A DNA stretch of 24,508 nt from UBA7332 sp051648105. Its GTDB lineage: Bacteria > Bacteroidota > Bacteroidia > Bacteroidales > UBA7332. The notes under the pieces are model-generated. The model had not been told where the DNA came from. It did no database searches and saw nothing but the letters and a program-made list of their open reading frames with translations. Location of the stretch: contig JBOFEN010000108.1 in assembly GCA_051648105.1 (NCBI GenBank), positions 1-24,508 of the forward strand, written 5' to 3'. The stretch's first letter is position 1. The number at the start of each line of letters is the position of its first letter. Positions 15,952 through 22,364 of this stretch are shown one piece after another. Both the position numbers and the translations under genes were made by a program.

Positions 15952-16025
15952 TGATCCCGACAGGATTCGAACCTGTGACCCACAGCTTAGAAGGCTGTTG
16001 CTCTATCCAGCTGAGCTACGAGACC
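15952..16025 (-). tRNA. tRNA-Arg (anticodon UCU)
   Basis: The minus strand folds as a 74-nt tRNA. It has a 7-bp acceptor stem (5' GGTCTCG with 3' CGGGATC, with G-U pairs), a D arm containing AGCTCAGCTGGATAGAGC, an anticodon stem-loop with TCT, a T arm GGTTCGAATCC, and discriminator A. CCA is not encoded. It would read AGA (and by wobble AGG) arginine codons. It has its own promoter and terminator, so it is a single-gene unit. The plus-strand translation gives the well-known false peptide GFEPVTHSLEGCC. Confidence 0.97.
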
Positions 16026-16042
16026 ATCCCTGATTGTGAGTG

Positions 16043-16073
16043 CAAAGGTAGGGTTTATTTTTTAATCTGCAAA
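16043..16073 (-). promoter_or_regulatory. Promoter of tRNA-Arg (-33 TTTG, 19 bp, -7 TACCTTTG)
   Basis: On the minus strand TTTG (16070-16073) and TACCTTTG (16043-16050) are exactly 19 bp apart, a full match to the Bacteroidetes promoter consensus. It lies 17 bp upstream of the mature tRNA 5' end. Confidence 0.8.
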
Positions 16074-16134
16074 TTTTGGAGGGGTAATTTTTCTATTTTG
16101 GTAAAAAAAACCTCAAATGTTAATGTGATATTCC

Positions 16135-16142
16135 TATCTTTG
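16135..16142 (+). promoter_or_regulatory. TATCTTTG -7 element for the 5'-nucleotidase pair
   Basis: TAnnTTTG match 51 bp before ATG 16194, on the strand opposite the tRNA promoter, so the two transcription units diverge. No clear -33 element was found at the right spacing. Confidence 0.5.
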
Positions 16143-16193
16143 CACCGTTGAATAGTTATGTGATTAGAAAGAATAATACATTATTAGAATATT

Positions 16194-16862
16194 ATGAATA
16201 GAAAATCTGTTATTAGTTTTCCATTATTGGCATTAATAATTGGTGCTTCCTCATGTAGTGTCGGTAGGGGTGTACCTCAGTTTAATGCGCAAGAGTCTGA
16301 AATGATAGTCGTGAGTAGTGACATTGCTCAAGATAGCTCAATGTTGGCTTTGATTAAGCCATATAAGGATGCTATGGAGAGTGAGATGAATGTGGTGATA
16401 GGTAGTTCGGCAAAGACAATGACTACGACAACACCAGATAGCGATCTTCCTCAGTTTGTGCTTAAAGTAATGAAGATTGAGGCAGAGTTTATGATATCTA
16501 AGAGAGTTGATGCCGCAATGGTTAATCTTGGTGGTCTGCGTAGCCCTCTTTACAAGGGAGATGTTACAGTAGGTGATATCTTTAGTATTTTCCCATTTGA
16601 GAATGAGCTGACAATAGTTGAGCTTAAAGGGTGTGATGTTAAAGAGATCATCAGAGAGATGAATGATAATAAGAGATTGGCTATTGGTAATATTGAGAAT
16701 CTTAATGATTCATCAGTTTATCGAATTGCAACTATAGATTATCTTGCTGATGGCAATGATAGATCAGGTGCTCTAGCAAGAGCTGTCTCAAGAAAAGATA
16801 CTGGTGTTTTGCTTAGAGACATTATATTATCATACTATCATCGAATTGAACAACCTAAATAA
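16194..16862 (+). CDS. 5'-nucleotidase C-terminal domain lipoprotein
   Basis: 222 aa. Signal peptide with lipobox ASSC (Cys21), so it is a membrane-anchored periplasmic or surface lipoprotein. The remainder matches the 5'-nucleotidase C-terminal (substrate-binding) domain: VNLGGLRSPLYKGDVTVGD, IFSIFPFENELTIVELKG and a late YRIATIDYLADGND. In UshA-type enzymes this domain binds the nucleotide base and follows the metallophosphatase domain in one chain. Here it is a separate gene placed 15 bp before the catalytic-domain gene, so order is swapped and the two products presumably work together in releasing phosphate from nucleotides. I recall similar split pairs in other Bacteroidetes. The length suits the single domain. 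Confidence 0.9.
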   Translation: MNRKSVISFPLLALIIGASSCSVGRGVPQFNAQESEMIVVSSDIAQDSSMLALIKPYKDAMESEMNVVIGSSAKTMTTTTPDSDLPQFVLKVMKIEAEFMISKRVDAAMVNLGGLRSPLYKGDVTVGDIFSIFPFENELTIVELKGCDVKEIIREMNDNKRLAIGNIENLNDSSVYRIATIDYLADGNDRSGALARAVSRKDTGVLLRDIILSYYHRIEQPK

Positions 16863-16877
16863 ATTGCTATTAATATA

Positions 16878-17711
16878 ATGAGAAGATATTTTATACTATC
16901 GATAGTTGCAATAGTTAGTTTTGCTCTATCAGCACAGAATGAAAGCAAATTGGCAATAATACATACTAACGATACTCATAGTCAGATTGAGCCTTTTGGT
17001 GAGAATGCAGGTGAAAGAAGTGGTATGGCTGGATTGGCAAGGAGAGCTACCGTTGTAAAGGAGCTAAGAGAGGAGTATCCAAATCTTCTTCTTCTTGATG
17101 CTGGTGACTTTTTTCAAGGTACTCCATATTTTAACTTCTTCAATGGTGAGCTAGAGGTTAGGGCTATGAACTTGCTTGGTTATGATGTCGTGACTCTAGG
17201 TAATCATGAGTTTGATAATGGAGTTGAGTTTTTAGCTAATGCATTGCGCGATGCTAAATTTGATGTGGTGTGCTCAAACTATGATTTTGCAAATACTCCA
17301 CTAGAGCAAATTATCAAGCCTTATGTGATTAAGGAGATTGCAGGACAGAGAGTGGGTATTGTTGCTATGAGCATAAATCCAAAAGGGCTTATCGCTCCTA
17401 ATAATGTGAATGGCATTAAGTATAATGATCCTTATGAATCTGTTGAGAGATGCGCTACAATGTTGCGCGAAAGTAAAGGTTGTTCTATGATTATTTGCCT
17501 CTCGCATATTGGTCATAATTATGAGGGATCTCCTTCGGATCTAGATTTTGCTAAACAGTCTAAATCTATTGATTTAGTTGTTGGAGGGCACTCTCATACT
17601 TATCTAGAGAAGGCTCTTGAGTTGACTAACGCAGAGGGTGAGCCGGTTGTGGTAACTCAAGCTGGTAGTAAAGGGCAATATGTTGGCAAGTTGATTTATG
17701 ACTTTAAGTAG
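16878..17711 (+). CDS. 5'-nucleotidase metallophosphatase domain protein (UshA-like N-terminal half)
   Basis: 277 aa. Signal peptide of about 20 residues ending LSAQ without a lipobox Cys, so it is probably soluble in the periplasm. All calcineurin-type metal motifs are present: IIHTNDTHS, DAGDFFQGTP, GNHEFDNG, CLSHIGHN and GGHSHTYLE. It ends right after this domain (GKLIYDFK), without the base-binding domain, which the gene just upstream supplies as a lipoprotein. The probable reaction is hydrolysis of nucleoside 5'-phosphates or related phosphate esters. The two genes likely form one transcript from the promoter at 16135, ended by the hairpin at 17722. Confidence 0.92.
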   Translation: MRRYFILSIVAIVSFALSAQNESKLAIIHTNDTHSQIEPFGENAGERSGMAGLARRATVVKELREEYPNLLLLDAGDFFQGTPYFNFFNGELEVRAMNLLGYDVVTLGNHEFDNGVEFLANALRDAKFDVVCSNYDFANTPLEQIIKPYVIKEIAGQRVGIVAMSINPKGLIAPNNVNGIKYNDPYESVERCATMLRESKGCSMIICLSHIGHNYEGSPSDLDFAKQSKSIDLVVGGHSHTYLEKALELTNAEGEPVVVTQAGSKGQYVGKLIYDFK

Positions 17712-17721
17712 TTAAAGATAA

Positions 17722-17755
17722 GGGGGAGACCAGGTAGGTTTCCCCTCTTTTTTTC
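17722..17755 (+). terminator. Intrinsic terminator of the 5'-nucleotidase pair
   Basis: A G-rich arm (17722-17731) pairs with 17737-17746 around a 5-nt loop (10 bp with two G-U pairs), followed by a T-rich run. It lies 10 bp after the stop codon. Confidence 0.75.
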
Positions 17756-17819
17756 TCATCTTGTCATAGCTTATTTGCTAACAATCTAAAATAATGTAGG
17801 TATCTCTCTCCTTTTTTTT

Positions 17820-17827
17820 TACTTTTG
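17820..17827 (+). promoter_or_regulatory. TACTTTTG -7 promoter element of slyD-rlmI
   Basis: TAnnTTTG match 66 bp before ATG 17894. No -33 TTTG at standard spacing. Confidence 0.5.
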
Positions 17828-17893
17828 TATTGAGGAAGGTAGAAAAGCCTTCGTATAATAGAGTTTATAACTTATCAAACTAATAATATTGAT

Positions 17894-18454
17894 ATGAAAA
17901 TTACAGCTGGAAAATTCGTTGCTTGTACTTACGAGCTAAAAGTAGGAGAAGATCAAGAGTTGATGGAAAAAGCAACTACTGAAGTGCCATTGACTTTCGT
18001 TTATGGTCTTGGTCAGATGTTGGATTCATTCGAGTCTAAACTTGCTGGTCTAGAACTTGGTAGTTCTTTTGATTTCGTTATCCCTGCTGATGAAGCTTAT
18101 GGTGAGTACGACGAAGAGCATATCATGGATCTTCCAAAAGATATGTTTGTTGTTGAAGGCAAATTTGACGAAGAGGTTATCGTACCAGGCAATATCATCC
18201 CTATGATGGGTGCTGATGGTGAGAGATATAACGCACAAGTTGTAGAGGTTAAAGAAGATACTGTATCTCTTGACTTCAACCACCCACTTGCAGGCGAAGA
18301 TCTTCACTTCATCGGTGAAGTTATTGAGGTTCGCGATGCTACAGCTGAAGAGATCATGCCTCAGGGTAATGGTTGCGGCGGTGGATGCAGCAGCTGTGGT
18401 TGTTCAGACGAAGAGGGTGAAGAGCACGGTTGTGGCAGTGGTTGTAACTGCTAA
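17894..18454 (+). CDS. slyD: SlyD-like FKBP-type peptidyl-prolyl isomerase with metal-binding tail
   Basis: 186 aa. A cytoplasmic foldase that isomerises Xaa-Pro bonds and acts as a chaperone; in many bacteria it also delivers nickel. The FKBP core is split around an insert-in-flap domain, as in SlyD: VPLTFVYGLGQMLDSFESKL, then PADEAYGEYDEEHIMDLPK, the insert (about 75-130), and the returning strand DFNHPLAGEDLHFIGEVIEV. The last ~30 residues hold seven Cys and one His in a Gly/Ser/Glu-rich tail (CGGGCSSCGC; HGCGSGCNC), typical of nickel- or zinc-binding SlyD tails. No signal peptide. rlmI follows after 8 bp, implying one transcript. Confidence 0.94.
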   Translation: MKITAGKFVACTYELKVGEDQELMEKATTEVPLTFVYGLGQMLDSFESKLAGLELGSSFDFVIPADEAYGEYDEEHIMDLPKDMFVVEGKFDEEVIVPGNIIPMMGADGERYNAQVVEVKEDTVSLDFNHPLAGEDLHFIGEVIEVRDATAEEIMPQGNGCGGGCSSCGCSDEEGEEHGCGSGCNC

Positions 18455-18462
18455 TTCGTACT

Positions 18463-19650
18463 ATGTCATATAAAGTAATTTATCTAAAACCAGGTAAGGA
18501 GGAGTCTCTTAAGAGATTCCATCCTTGGATATTCTCTGGTGCTATTGCACGTGTAGACGAAGGAGTAGAGGAGGGTGATGTAGTTGAGGTGAGAACTTCA
18601 AATAATGACTTCATTGCTATTGGTCACTCTCAAATTGGTAGTATCGCTGTTCGCGTACTGACATTTGAGAATGAGCCTATCGATGCAGCATTCTGGATAA
18701 AGCGTATCACAATGGCATTTGATCTTCGTTGCAAGCTTGGTCTTGTTGATGGGGATAATAATAATGCTTATAGATTGATACATGGTGAGGGTGATAACCT
18801 CCCTGGATTGATCGTTGATGTATATGCTGGTACTGCTGTTATTCAAGCTCACTCGCCAGGTATGCACGTTGCTCGTATGGATATTATGGAGGCTCTTCGT
18901 TCGGTTATGGGTGAAGAGTTGCAGAATGTCTACTACAAATCAGAGTCTACACTTCCATTCAAGGCTGATCTAGGAGCTGTTGATGGCTACATCTATGGAG
19001 GTGGAGCATCGACTATTGCAACTGAGAATGGGCTAAAGTTTCACGCAGATTGGCTTAAGGGTCAAAAGACGGGATTCTTTGTTGATCAGAGAGACAACCG
19101 CTCGCTTTTGGAGCGCTACTCAAAAGGTAAGCGTGTGTTGAATATGTTCTGCTACACTGGAGGTTTCTCTTTCTACGCAATGCGTGGTGGTGCGGAGCTT
19201 GTTCACTCTGTGGATAGTTCTGGTAAGGCAATTGATCTAACAAACAAGAATGTTGAGCTTAACTATCCAGGAGATAAGCGTCATGAGGCTTTTGCTGTAG
19301 ATGCGTTTAAGTTCTTGGATAATATGGAAGAGGGCGCTTATGATCTAATCATTCTTGATCCTCCGGCATTCGCAAAACATAAGAACGTTCTTCGTAACGC
19401 TCTTCAAGGTTATCAGAAATTGAATGCGAAGGCCTTTAGAAAGATTAAGTCTGGAGGTATAATCTTTACTTTCTCTTGTTCGCAAGTGGTTAGTAAAGAG
19501 AATTTCAGACTTGCTGTCTTTAGTGCTGCAGCTCAGTCTGGTCGTAGAGTGAGAATTATTAATCAATTGACTCAGCCTGCTGATCACCCTGTAAATATAT
19601 ATCACCCAGAAGGTGAATATCTTAAGGGGCTTGTTCTGTATGTTGAATAG
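18463..19650 (+). CDS. rlmI: RlmI-like 23S rRNA (cytosine-5) methyltransferase
   Basis: 395 aa from ATG 18463. The N-terminal PUA-type RNA-binding domain (YLKPGKEESLKRFHPWIFSGAI) is followed by a central domain and a Rossmann methyltransferase domain. That domain has SAM motif I (VLNMFCYTGGFSFYAMRGG), motif IV (LIILDPPAFAKHK) and motif VI with the catalytic Cys (FTFSCSQVV). E. coli RlmI makes m5C1962 in 23S rRNA; the same target is likely but not certain here. The length is normal. It is transcribed with slyD and ends before the strong hairpin at 19678. Its codon choice looks like that of slyD and less GT-biased than the umuDC-lipoprotein region. Confidence 0.92.
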   Translation: MSYKVIYLKPGKEESLKRFHPWIFSGAIARVDEGVEEGDVVEVRTSNNDFIAIGHSQIGSIAVRVLTFENEPIDAAFWIKRITMAFDLRCKLGLVDGDNNNAYRLIHGEGDNLPGLIVDVYAGTAVIQAHSPGMHVARMDIMEALRSVMGEELQNVYYKSESTLPFKADLGAVDGYIYGGGASTIATENGLKFHADWLKGQKTGFFVDQRDNRSLLERYSKGKRVLNMFCYTGGFSFYAMRGGAELVHSVDSSGKAIDLTNKNVELNYPGDKRHEAFAVDAFKFLDNMEEGAYDLIILDPPAFAKHKNVLRNALQGYQKLNAKAFRKIKSGGIIFTFSCSQVVSKENFRLAVFSAAAQSGRRVRIINQLTQPADHPVNIYHPEGEYLKGLVLYVE

Positions 19651-19677
19651 TCAATGTGTTAAGATCACATAATATAA

Positions 19678-19734
19678 AAATCGAAGAGTATATATGGTAT
19701 TTGCCATATATACTCTTCGATTTATTTTGTTTTA
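19678..19734 (+). terminator. 20-bp terminator hairpin after rlmI
   Basis: Arms 19678-19697 and 19704-19723 pair perfectly around a 6-nt loop, followed by a T-rich tail. It lies 27 bp after the rlmI stop and just before the repeat array. Confidence 0.8.
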
Positions 19735-19788
19735 TAGGGTAAGTGTAAAGAGGGTAGTGGTTTTGGCTCAAGGCTGCGCTCATTTTTT

Positions 19789-19946
19789 GGTTCAAGGCTG
19801 CGCCTTGGACCTACCATTTGTCAGGTTTCACCTGACAGCTTTCAGCCAGAAAGCCTCTTCTCCGCATTAAGAAGTTGTTTTTCAAACAACAGGTGGTTTC
19901 GAACCACCTAATTGTTAGTCACAAGGCACAGCCTTGCGCCATTGAA
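19789..19946 (+). repeat. Poly-hairpin repeat unit 1
   Basis: 158 bp from GGTTCAAGGC to GCGCCATTGAA. First-hairpin loop TGC; the AGGTGGTT hairpin has loop TCG. Followed by a 26-bp spacer that contains a partial copy of the first hairpin. Confidence 0.9.
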
Positions 19947-19972
19947 AGAGTTCAAGGCTGTGCTCATCTTTT

Positions 19973-20131
19973 GGTTCAAGGCTGCGCCTTGGACCTACCA
20001 TTTGTCAGGTTTCACCTGACAGCTTTCAGCCAGAAAGCCTCTTCTCCGCATTAAGAAGTTGTTTTTCAAACAACAGGTGGTTTAAAACCACCTAAATGGC
20101 TAGTCACAAGGCACAGCCTTGCGCCATTGAA
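19973..20131 (+). repeat. Poly-hairpin repeat unit 2
   Basis: 159 bp, beginning 184 bp after unit 1. The AGGTGGTT hairpin has loop TAA; CTAG precedes the last hairpin. The following 26-bp spacer again carries a partial first hairpin. Confidence 0.9.
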
Positions 20132-20157
20132 AGAGTTCAAGCCTGTGCTCATCTTTT

Positions 20158-20316
20158 GGTTCAAGGCTGCGCCTTGGACCTACCATTTGTCAGGTTGTAC
20201 CTGACAGCTTTCAGCCAGAAAGCCTCTTCTTCGTATTAAGAAGTTGTTTTTCAAACAACAGGTGGTTGGAAACCACCTAAATGGCTAGTCACAAGGCACA
20301 GCCTTGCGCCATTGAA
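20158..20316 (+). repeat. Poly-hairpin repeat unit 3
   Basis: 159 bp, 185 bp after unit 2. The GTCAGGT hairpin has loop TGT in place of TTC and the AGGTGGTT hairpin has loop GGA, with all stems kept. The 26-bp spacer after it differs in sequence from the other two left-hand spacers. Confidence 0.9.
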
Positions 20317-20342
20317 GAGGCCAAAGGACTTGTTTTATTCAT

Positions 20343-20500
20343 GGTTCAAGGCTGCGCCTTGGACCTACCATTTGTCAGGTTTCACCTGACAGCTTTCAGC
20401 CAGAAAGCCTCTTCTCTGCATTAAGAAGTTGTTTTTCAAACAACAGGTGGTTTCGAACCACCTAATTGTTAGTCACAAGGCACAGCCTTGCGCCATTGAA
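20343..20500 (+). repeat. Poly-hairpin repeat unit 4
   Basis: 158 bp, 185 bp after unit 3. It ends 6 bp before the RAYT stop codon, so the array abuts the 3' end of the transposase gene. Confidence 0.9.
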
Positions 20501-20506
20501 GAATAA

Positions 20507-21055
20507 TCAGCAAGGGGAGATATTGACCTTACCTTTACCACCAGCGAAATCTATTGCACTGCTATACGGATAATATATAGGATCGTCAACAAAACCTGCT
20601 TTAACTGGATTGTCATGAATATAATCAATTGTTGAATCAATAGCAGAAGAGTCACAACTTAGCTCAATAGGCTGATTATGCTGTTGCCAGAACTGAAATT
20701 TCTCATTGTTTGAGTTCTTACTTCCACTTCTTTGAAACAGCCATATCATCCAATCTTTTCGGCTCTCTTGAGGATTATCTTGAATAGCATTTAATATTGA
20801 TTTGGCTGTATGACGCTTTAGATCTCTAAGAATATCATTAAGAGCATTATTCTTGCTTTCAATAACCAAATGTACATGATTACTCATGATAACCCATGAA
20901 TATACAATTAGTCCTTTGTGTTCAATACAATAATTCAGACTATCAACTATGATATCTTTATATTCTCTTCTTGTAAATACGTCAATCCAATTGACAGTAG
21001 CGAAGGAGACAAAATAGATTCCTTCCGAATTGTTGAATTTATACTTTCGGCTCAT
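20507..21055 (-). CDS. REP-associated tyrosine transposase (RAYT, IS200/IS605-like Y1 HUH domain)
   Basis: 182 aa from ATG 21055. Single-domain HUH endonuclease related to IS200 transposases. The HUH motif is His60-Val-His62 (MSNHVHLVIE) and the likely nucleophile is Tyr145 in DYIHDNPVKAGF, followed by PYSSAIDFAG, the RAYT-type C-terminus. Blocks such as YFVSFATVNWIDVF and FQFWQQHNQPIEL match a RAYT family I recall as widespread in Bacteroidetes. RAYTs cut and join single-stranded DNA at REP hairpins. Here the gene sits inside two blocks of hairpin repeats, its stop 6 bp from unit 4. No frameshift and both active-site motifs are present, so it may be functional. There are no IS ends of its own. 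Confidence 0.92.
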   Translation of the reverse strand: MSRKYKFNNSEGIYFVSFATVNWIDVFTRREYKDIIVDSLNYCIEHKGLIVYSWVIMSNHVHLVIESKNNALNDILRDLKRHTAKSILNAIQDNPQESRKDWMIWLFQRSGSKNSNNEKFQFWQQHNQPIELSCDSSAIDSTIDYIHDNPVKAGFVDDPIYYPYSSAIDFAGGKGKVNISPC

Positions 21056-21094
21056 GGTATTATGTTTTATAGTTCAAAATTGATTGTTCTTTAT

Positions 21095-21141
21095 GGTTCA
21101 AATCTGTGCTCACTTCTGGTTCAAGGCTGTGCTCATCTTCT
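21095..21141 (+). repeat. Two truncated first-hairpin copies upstream of the RAYT gene
   Basis: Two tandem ~24-bp copies of GGTTCAA-ctgtgctca-cttct type lie 40-86 bp upstream of the RAYT start and lead straight into unit 5. Each carries only the first arm of the end hairpin. Confidence 0.7.
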
Positions 21142-21300
21142 GGTTCAAGGCTGCGCCTTGGACCTACTATTTGTCAGGTTGTACCTGACAGCCGAAGGCA
21201 AACTAACCCCTTCTCCGCATTAAGATGTTGTTTTTCAAACAACAAGTGGTTGAAAACCACCGAAATGGGTAGGCACAAGGCACAGCCTTGCGCCATTGAA
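21142..21300 (+). repeat. Poly-hairpin repeat unit 5 (most divergent)
   Basis: 159 bp. The third hairpin is replaced by GCC-gaa-GGC, and the AGTGGTT hairpin has loop GAA. A clean GTAGG precedes the last hairpin, so both ends carry the REP-type tetranucleotide. It is nearest the RAYT promoter side. Confidence 0.88.
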
Positions 21301-21330
21301 GCACCAGCTTGCTTCAAAATTAGCCTTTCT

Positions 21331-21489
21331 GGTTCAAGGCTGTGCCTTGGACCTACTATTCGTCAGGTTTCACCTGACAGCTTTCAGCAAGAAAGCCTCT
21401 TCTTCGTATTAAGATGTTGTTTTTCAAACAACAGGTGGTTAGAAACCACCTAAATTGTTAGTCACAAGGCACAGCCTTGCGCCATTGAA
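21331..21489 (+). repeat. Poly-hairpin repeat unit 6
   Basis: 159 bp, 189 bp after unit 5. First-hairpin loop TGT, third-hairpin loop AGCAA, and AAGATG in place of AAGAAG; these mark the right-hand subfamily. Followed by a 13-bp spacer. Confidence 0.9.
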
Positions 21490-21502
21490 TGCTTGTTCTT
21501 CT

Positions 21503-21661
21503 GGTTCAAGGCTGTGCCTTGGACCTACTATTTGTCAGGTTTCACCTGACAGCTTTCAGCAAGAAAGCCTCTTCTTCGTATTAAGATGTTGTTTTTCAAA
21601 CAACAGGTGGTTAGAAACCACCCAAATGTGTAGTCACAAGGCACAGCCTTGCGCCATTGAA
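21503..21661 (+). repeat. Poly-hairpin repeat unit 7
   Basis: 159 bp, 172 bp after unit 6 and nearly the same sequence. GTAG precedes the last hairpin. The 13-bp spacer after it is identical to the one before it. Confidence 0.9.
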
Positions 21662-21674
21662 TGCTTGTTCTTCT

Positions 21675-21828
21675 GGTTCAAGGCTGTGCCTTGGACCTAC
21701 TATTCGTCAGGTTTCACCTGACAGCTTTCAGCAAGAAAGCCTCTTCTCCGTATTAAGATGTTGTTTTTCAAACAACAGGTGGTTAGAAACCACCTAAATT
21801 GTTAGTCACAAGGCACAGCCTTGCGCCA
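21675..21828 (+). repeat. Poly-hairpin repeat unit 8 (outer right copy, end truncated)
   Basis: About 154 bp, 172 bp after unit 7. The sequence follows the unit up to GCGCCA and then leaves it without the usual ATTGAA, running into the DUF1016 fragment. This marks the array's outer boundary. Confidence 0.88.
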
Positions 21829-22154
21829 ATAAAGGGTTTATTATCGACCGCCGTGGCGGTCGTATTGCTAATTGTACTACACCATGCTTCATAAAACTGA
21901 CGCATTTTCTTAATACTTGTAGCCGAAAATCCACGCAGCCCAGGTAACTCTTTTTGCAGCTGACTACTTATTGCCTCTATTGAACCTTGTCCCCAATATC
22001 CAGTACGTGAATGAATCGACACATACTTCCCAATGGAGTAGTAAAGAGATAGCTGCTCACGATTTATTATCTTGACAGCATTATATTGACTTTGCAGTAT
22101 CGCTATTTTAATCTCTCTTACAACACCTTTGTCGTGGTATTGGGCGAATAGGTT
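21783..22154 (-). pseudogene. Fragment of a YhcG/DUF1016-type nuclease gene, truncated by the repeat array
   Basis: The minus-strand frame is open from 22154 to a stop at 21783. Its middle matches the DUF1016 N-terminal domain: a run like VREIKIAILQSQYNAVKIIN, then YYSIGKYVS, GYWGQGSIEAISSQLQKEL and FSATSIKKMRQFYEAW. The frame then runs into repeat unit 8, so the last ~15 codons are repeat DNA and the PD-(D/E)XK C-terminal half is missing. There is no ATG at the 5' end, and a stop lies just upstream of 22154. The gene is broken at both ends. Full-length members are nuclease-like proteins often found near restriction-modification genes, which fits the neighbours. Confidence 0.7.
21845..21862. 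repeat. GC-rich 8-bp hairpin at the array boundary
   Basis: CGACCGCC and GGCGGTCG flank a 2-nt centre, 17 bp outside the last repeat unit. It is far more GC-rich than its surroundings and interrupts the DUF1016 homology. Confidence 0.6.
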
Positions 22155-22361
22155 TTAAACAATTGCTCGAAGTTGGTGGCAGTGCTATCGTTACTCATAC
22201 CGCTATCACGCAGTACGGTATATAACGGTTCTATCTTAGCAGTGGCAGTTACCACATCAGCTCTTGACGCGCCATATTGAAGATCTCTTTACCAGCTAGG
22301 TTTCGTTCTACCAGCATAGCTCGATGTTCTTCGTTTGCACCTTGCTCCAAAGATAAGCTTA
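22118..22361 (-). pseudogene. Frameshifted 5'-truncated remnant of an unidentified gene
   Basis: Two minus-strand frames read as one protein-like sequence across a one-base shift. Frame 1 reads ...EQGANEEHRAMLVERN then LAGKEIFNMARQE before a stop. Frame 2 continues with ADVVTATAKIEPLYTVL, then FEQLFKTYSPNTTTKVL and a stop at 22118-22120. Restoring one G (GAGCT to GAGGCT, about 22266) joins them. There is a stop just before 22361 and no start codon, so the 5' part is lost. The family is not recognised. It lies between the intact 220-aa gene and the DUF1016 fragment, in a stretch that looks like a decayed defence operon. Confidence 0.5.
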
Positions 22362-22364
22362 TTT

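Larger units (their letters stand above)
19765..21828. mobile_element. REP-transposase locus: RAYT gene flanked by eight poly-hairpin repeat units
   Basis: Four repeat units lie on each side of a minus-strand RAYT gene. All eight have the same orientation. The order of hairpins is CAAGGC/GCCTTG, GTCAGGT/ACCTGAC, GCTTTC/GAAAGC, CTTCT/AGAAG, GTTGTTT/AAACAAC, AGGTGGTT/AACCACCT, then CAAGGC/GCCTTG again. The last hairpin is the reverse complement of the first (exactly so in the right-hand subfamily), so a unit has inverted ends. On the minus strand GTAGG sits directly 5' of the first hairpin; on the plus strand a TAG/GTAG sits close 5' of the last. This is the tetranucleotide-plus-hairpin form of REP elements and makes each unit BIME-like. 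Truncated copies of the first hairpin (about 24 bp each) occur at 19765, 19948, 20133, 21095 and 21118. Confidence 0.8.

Noticed and set aside
15894..16151. Plus-strand open frame with GFEPVTHSLEGCC
   Set aside because: It is the opposite strand of the tRNA-Arg gene, a well-known false prediction.
21106..21721. Open frames giving repeated peptides with GSRLCLGPT
   Set aside because: They are translations of the hairpin repeats. Most unit periods (184, 185, 172 bp) are not multiples of three, so the frame is not kept.
19789..21828. CRISPR array
   Set aside because: The repeats are ~159 bp with many internal hairpins, and the spacers are 13-30 bp, some identical. No cas genes are present; a RAYT gene sits in the middle.
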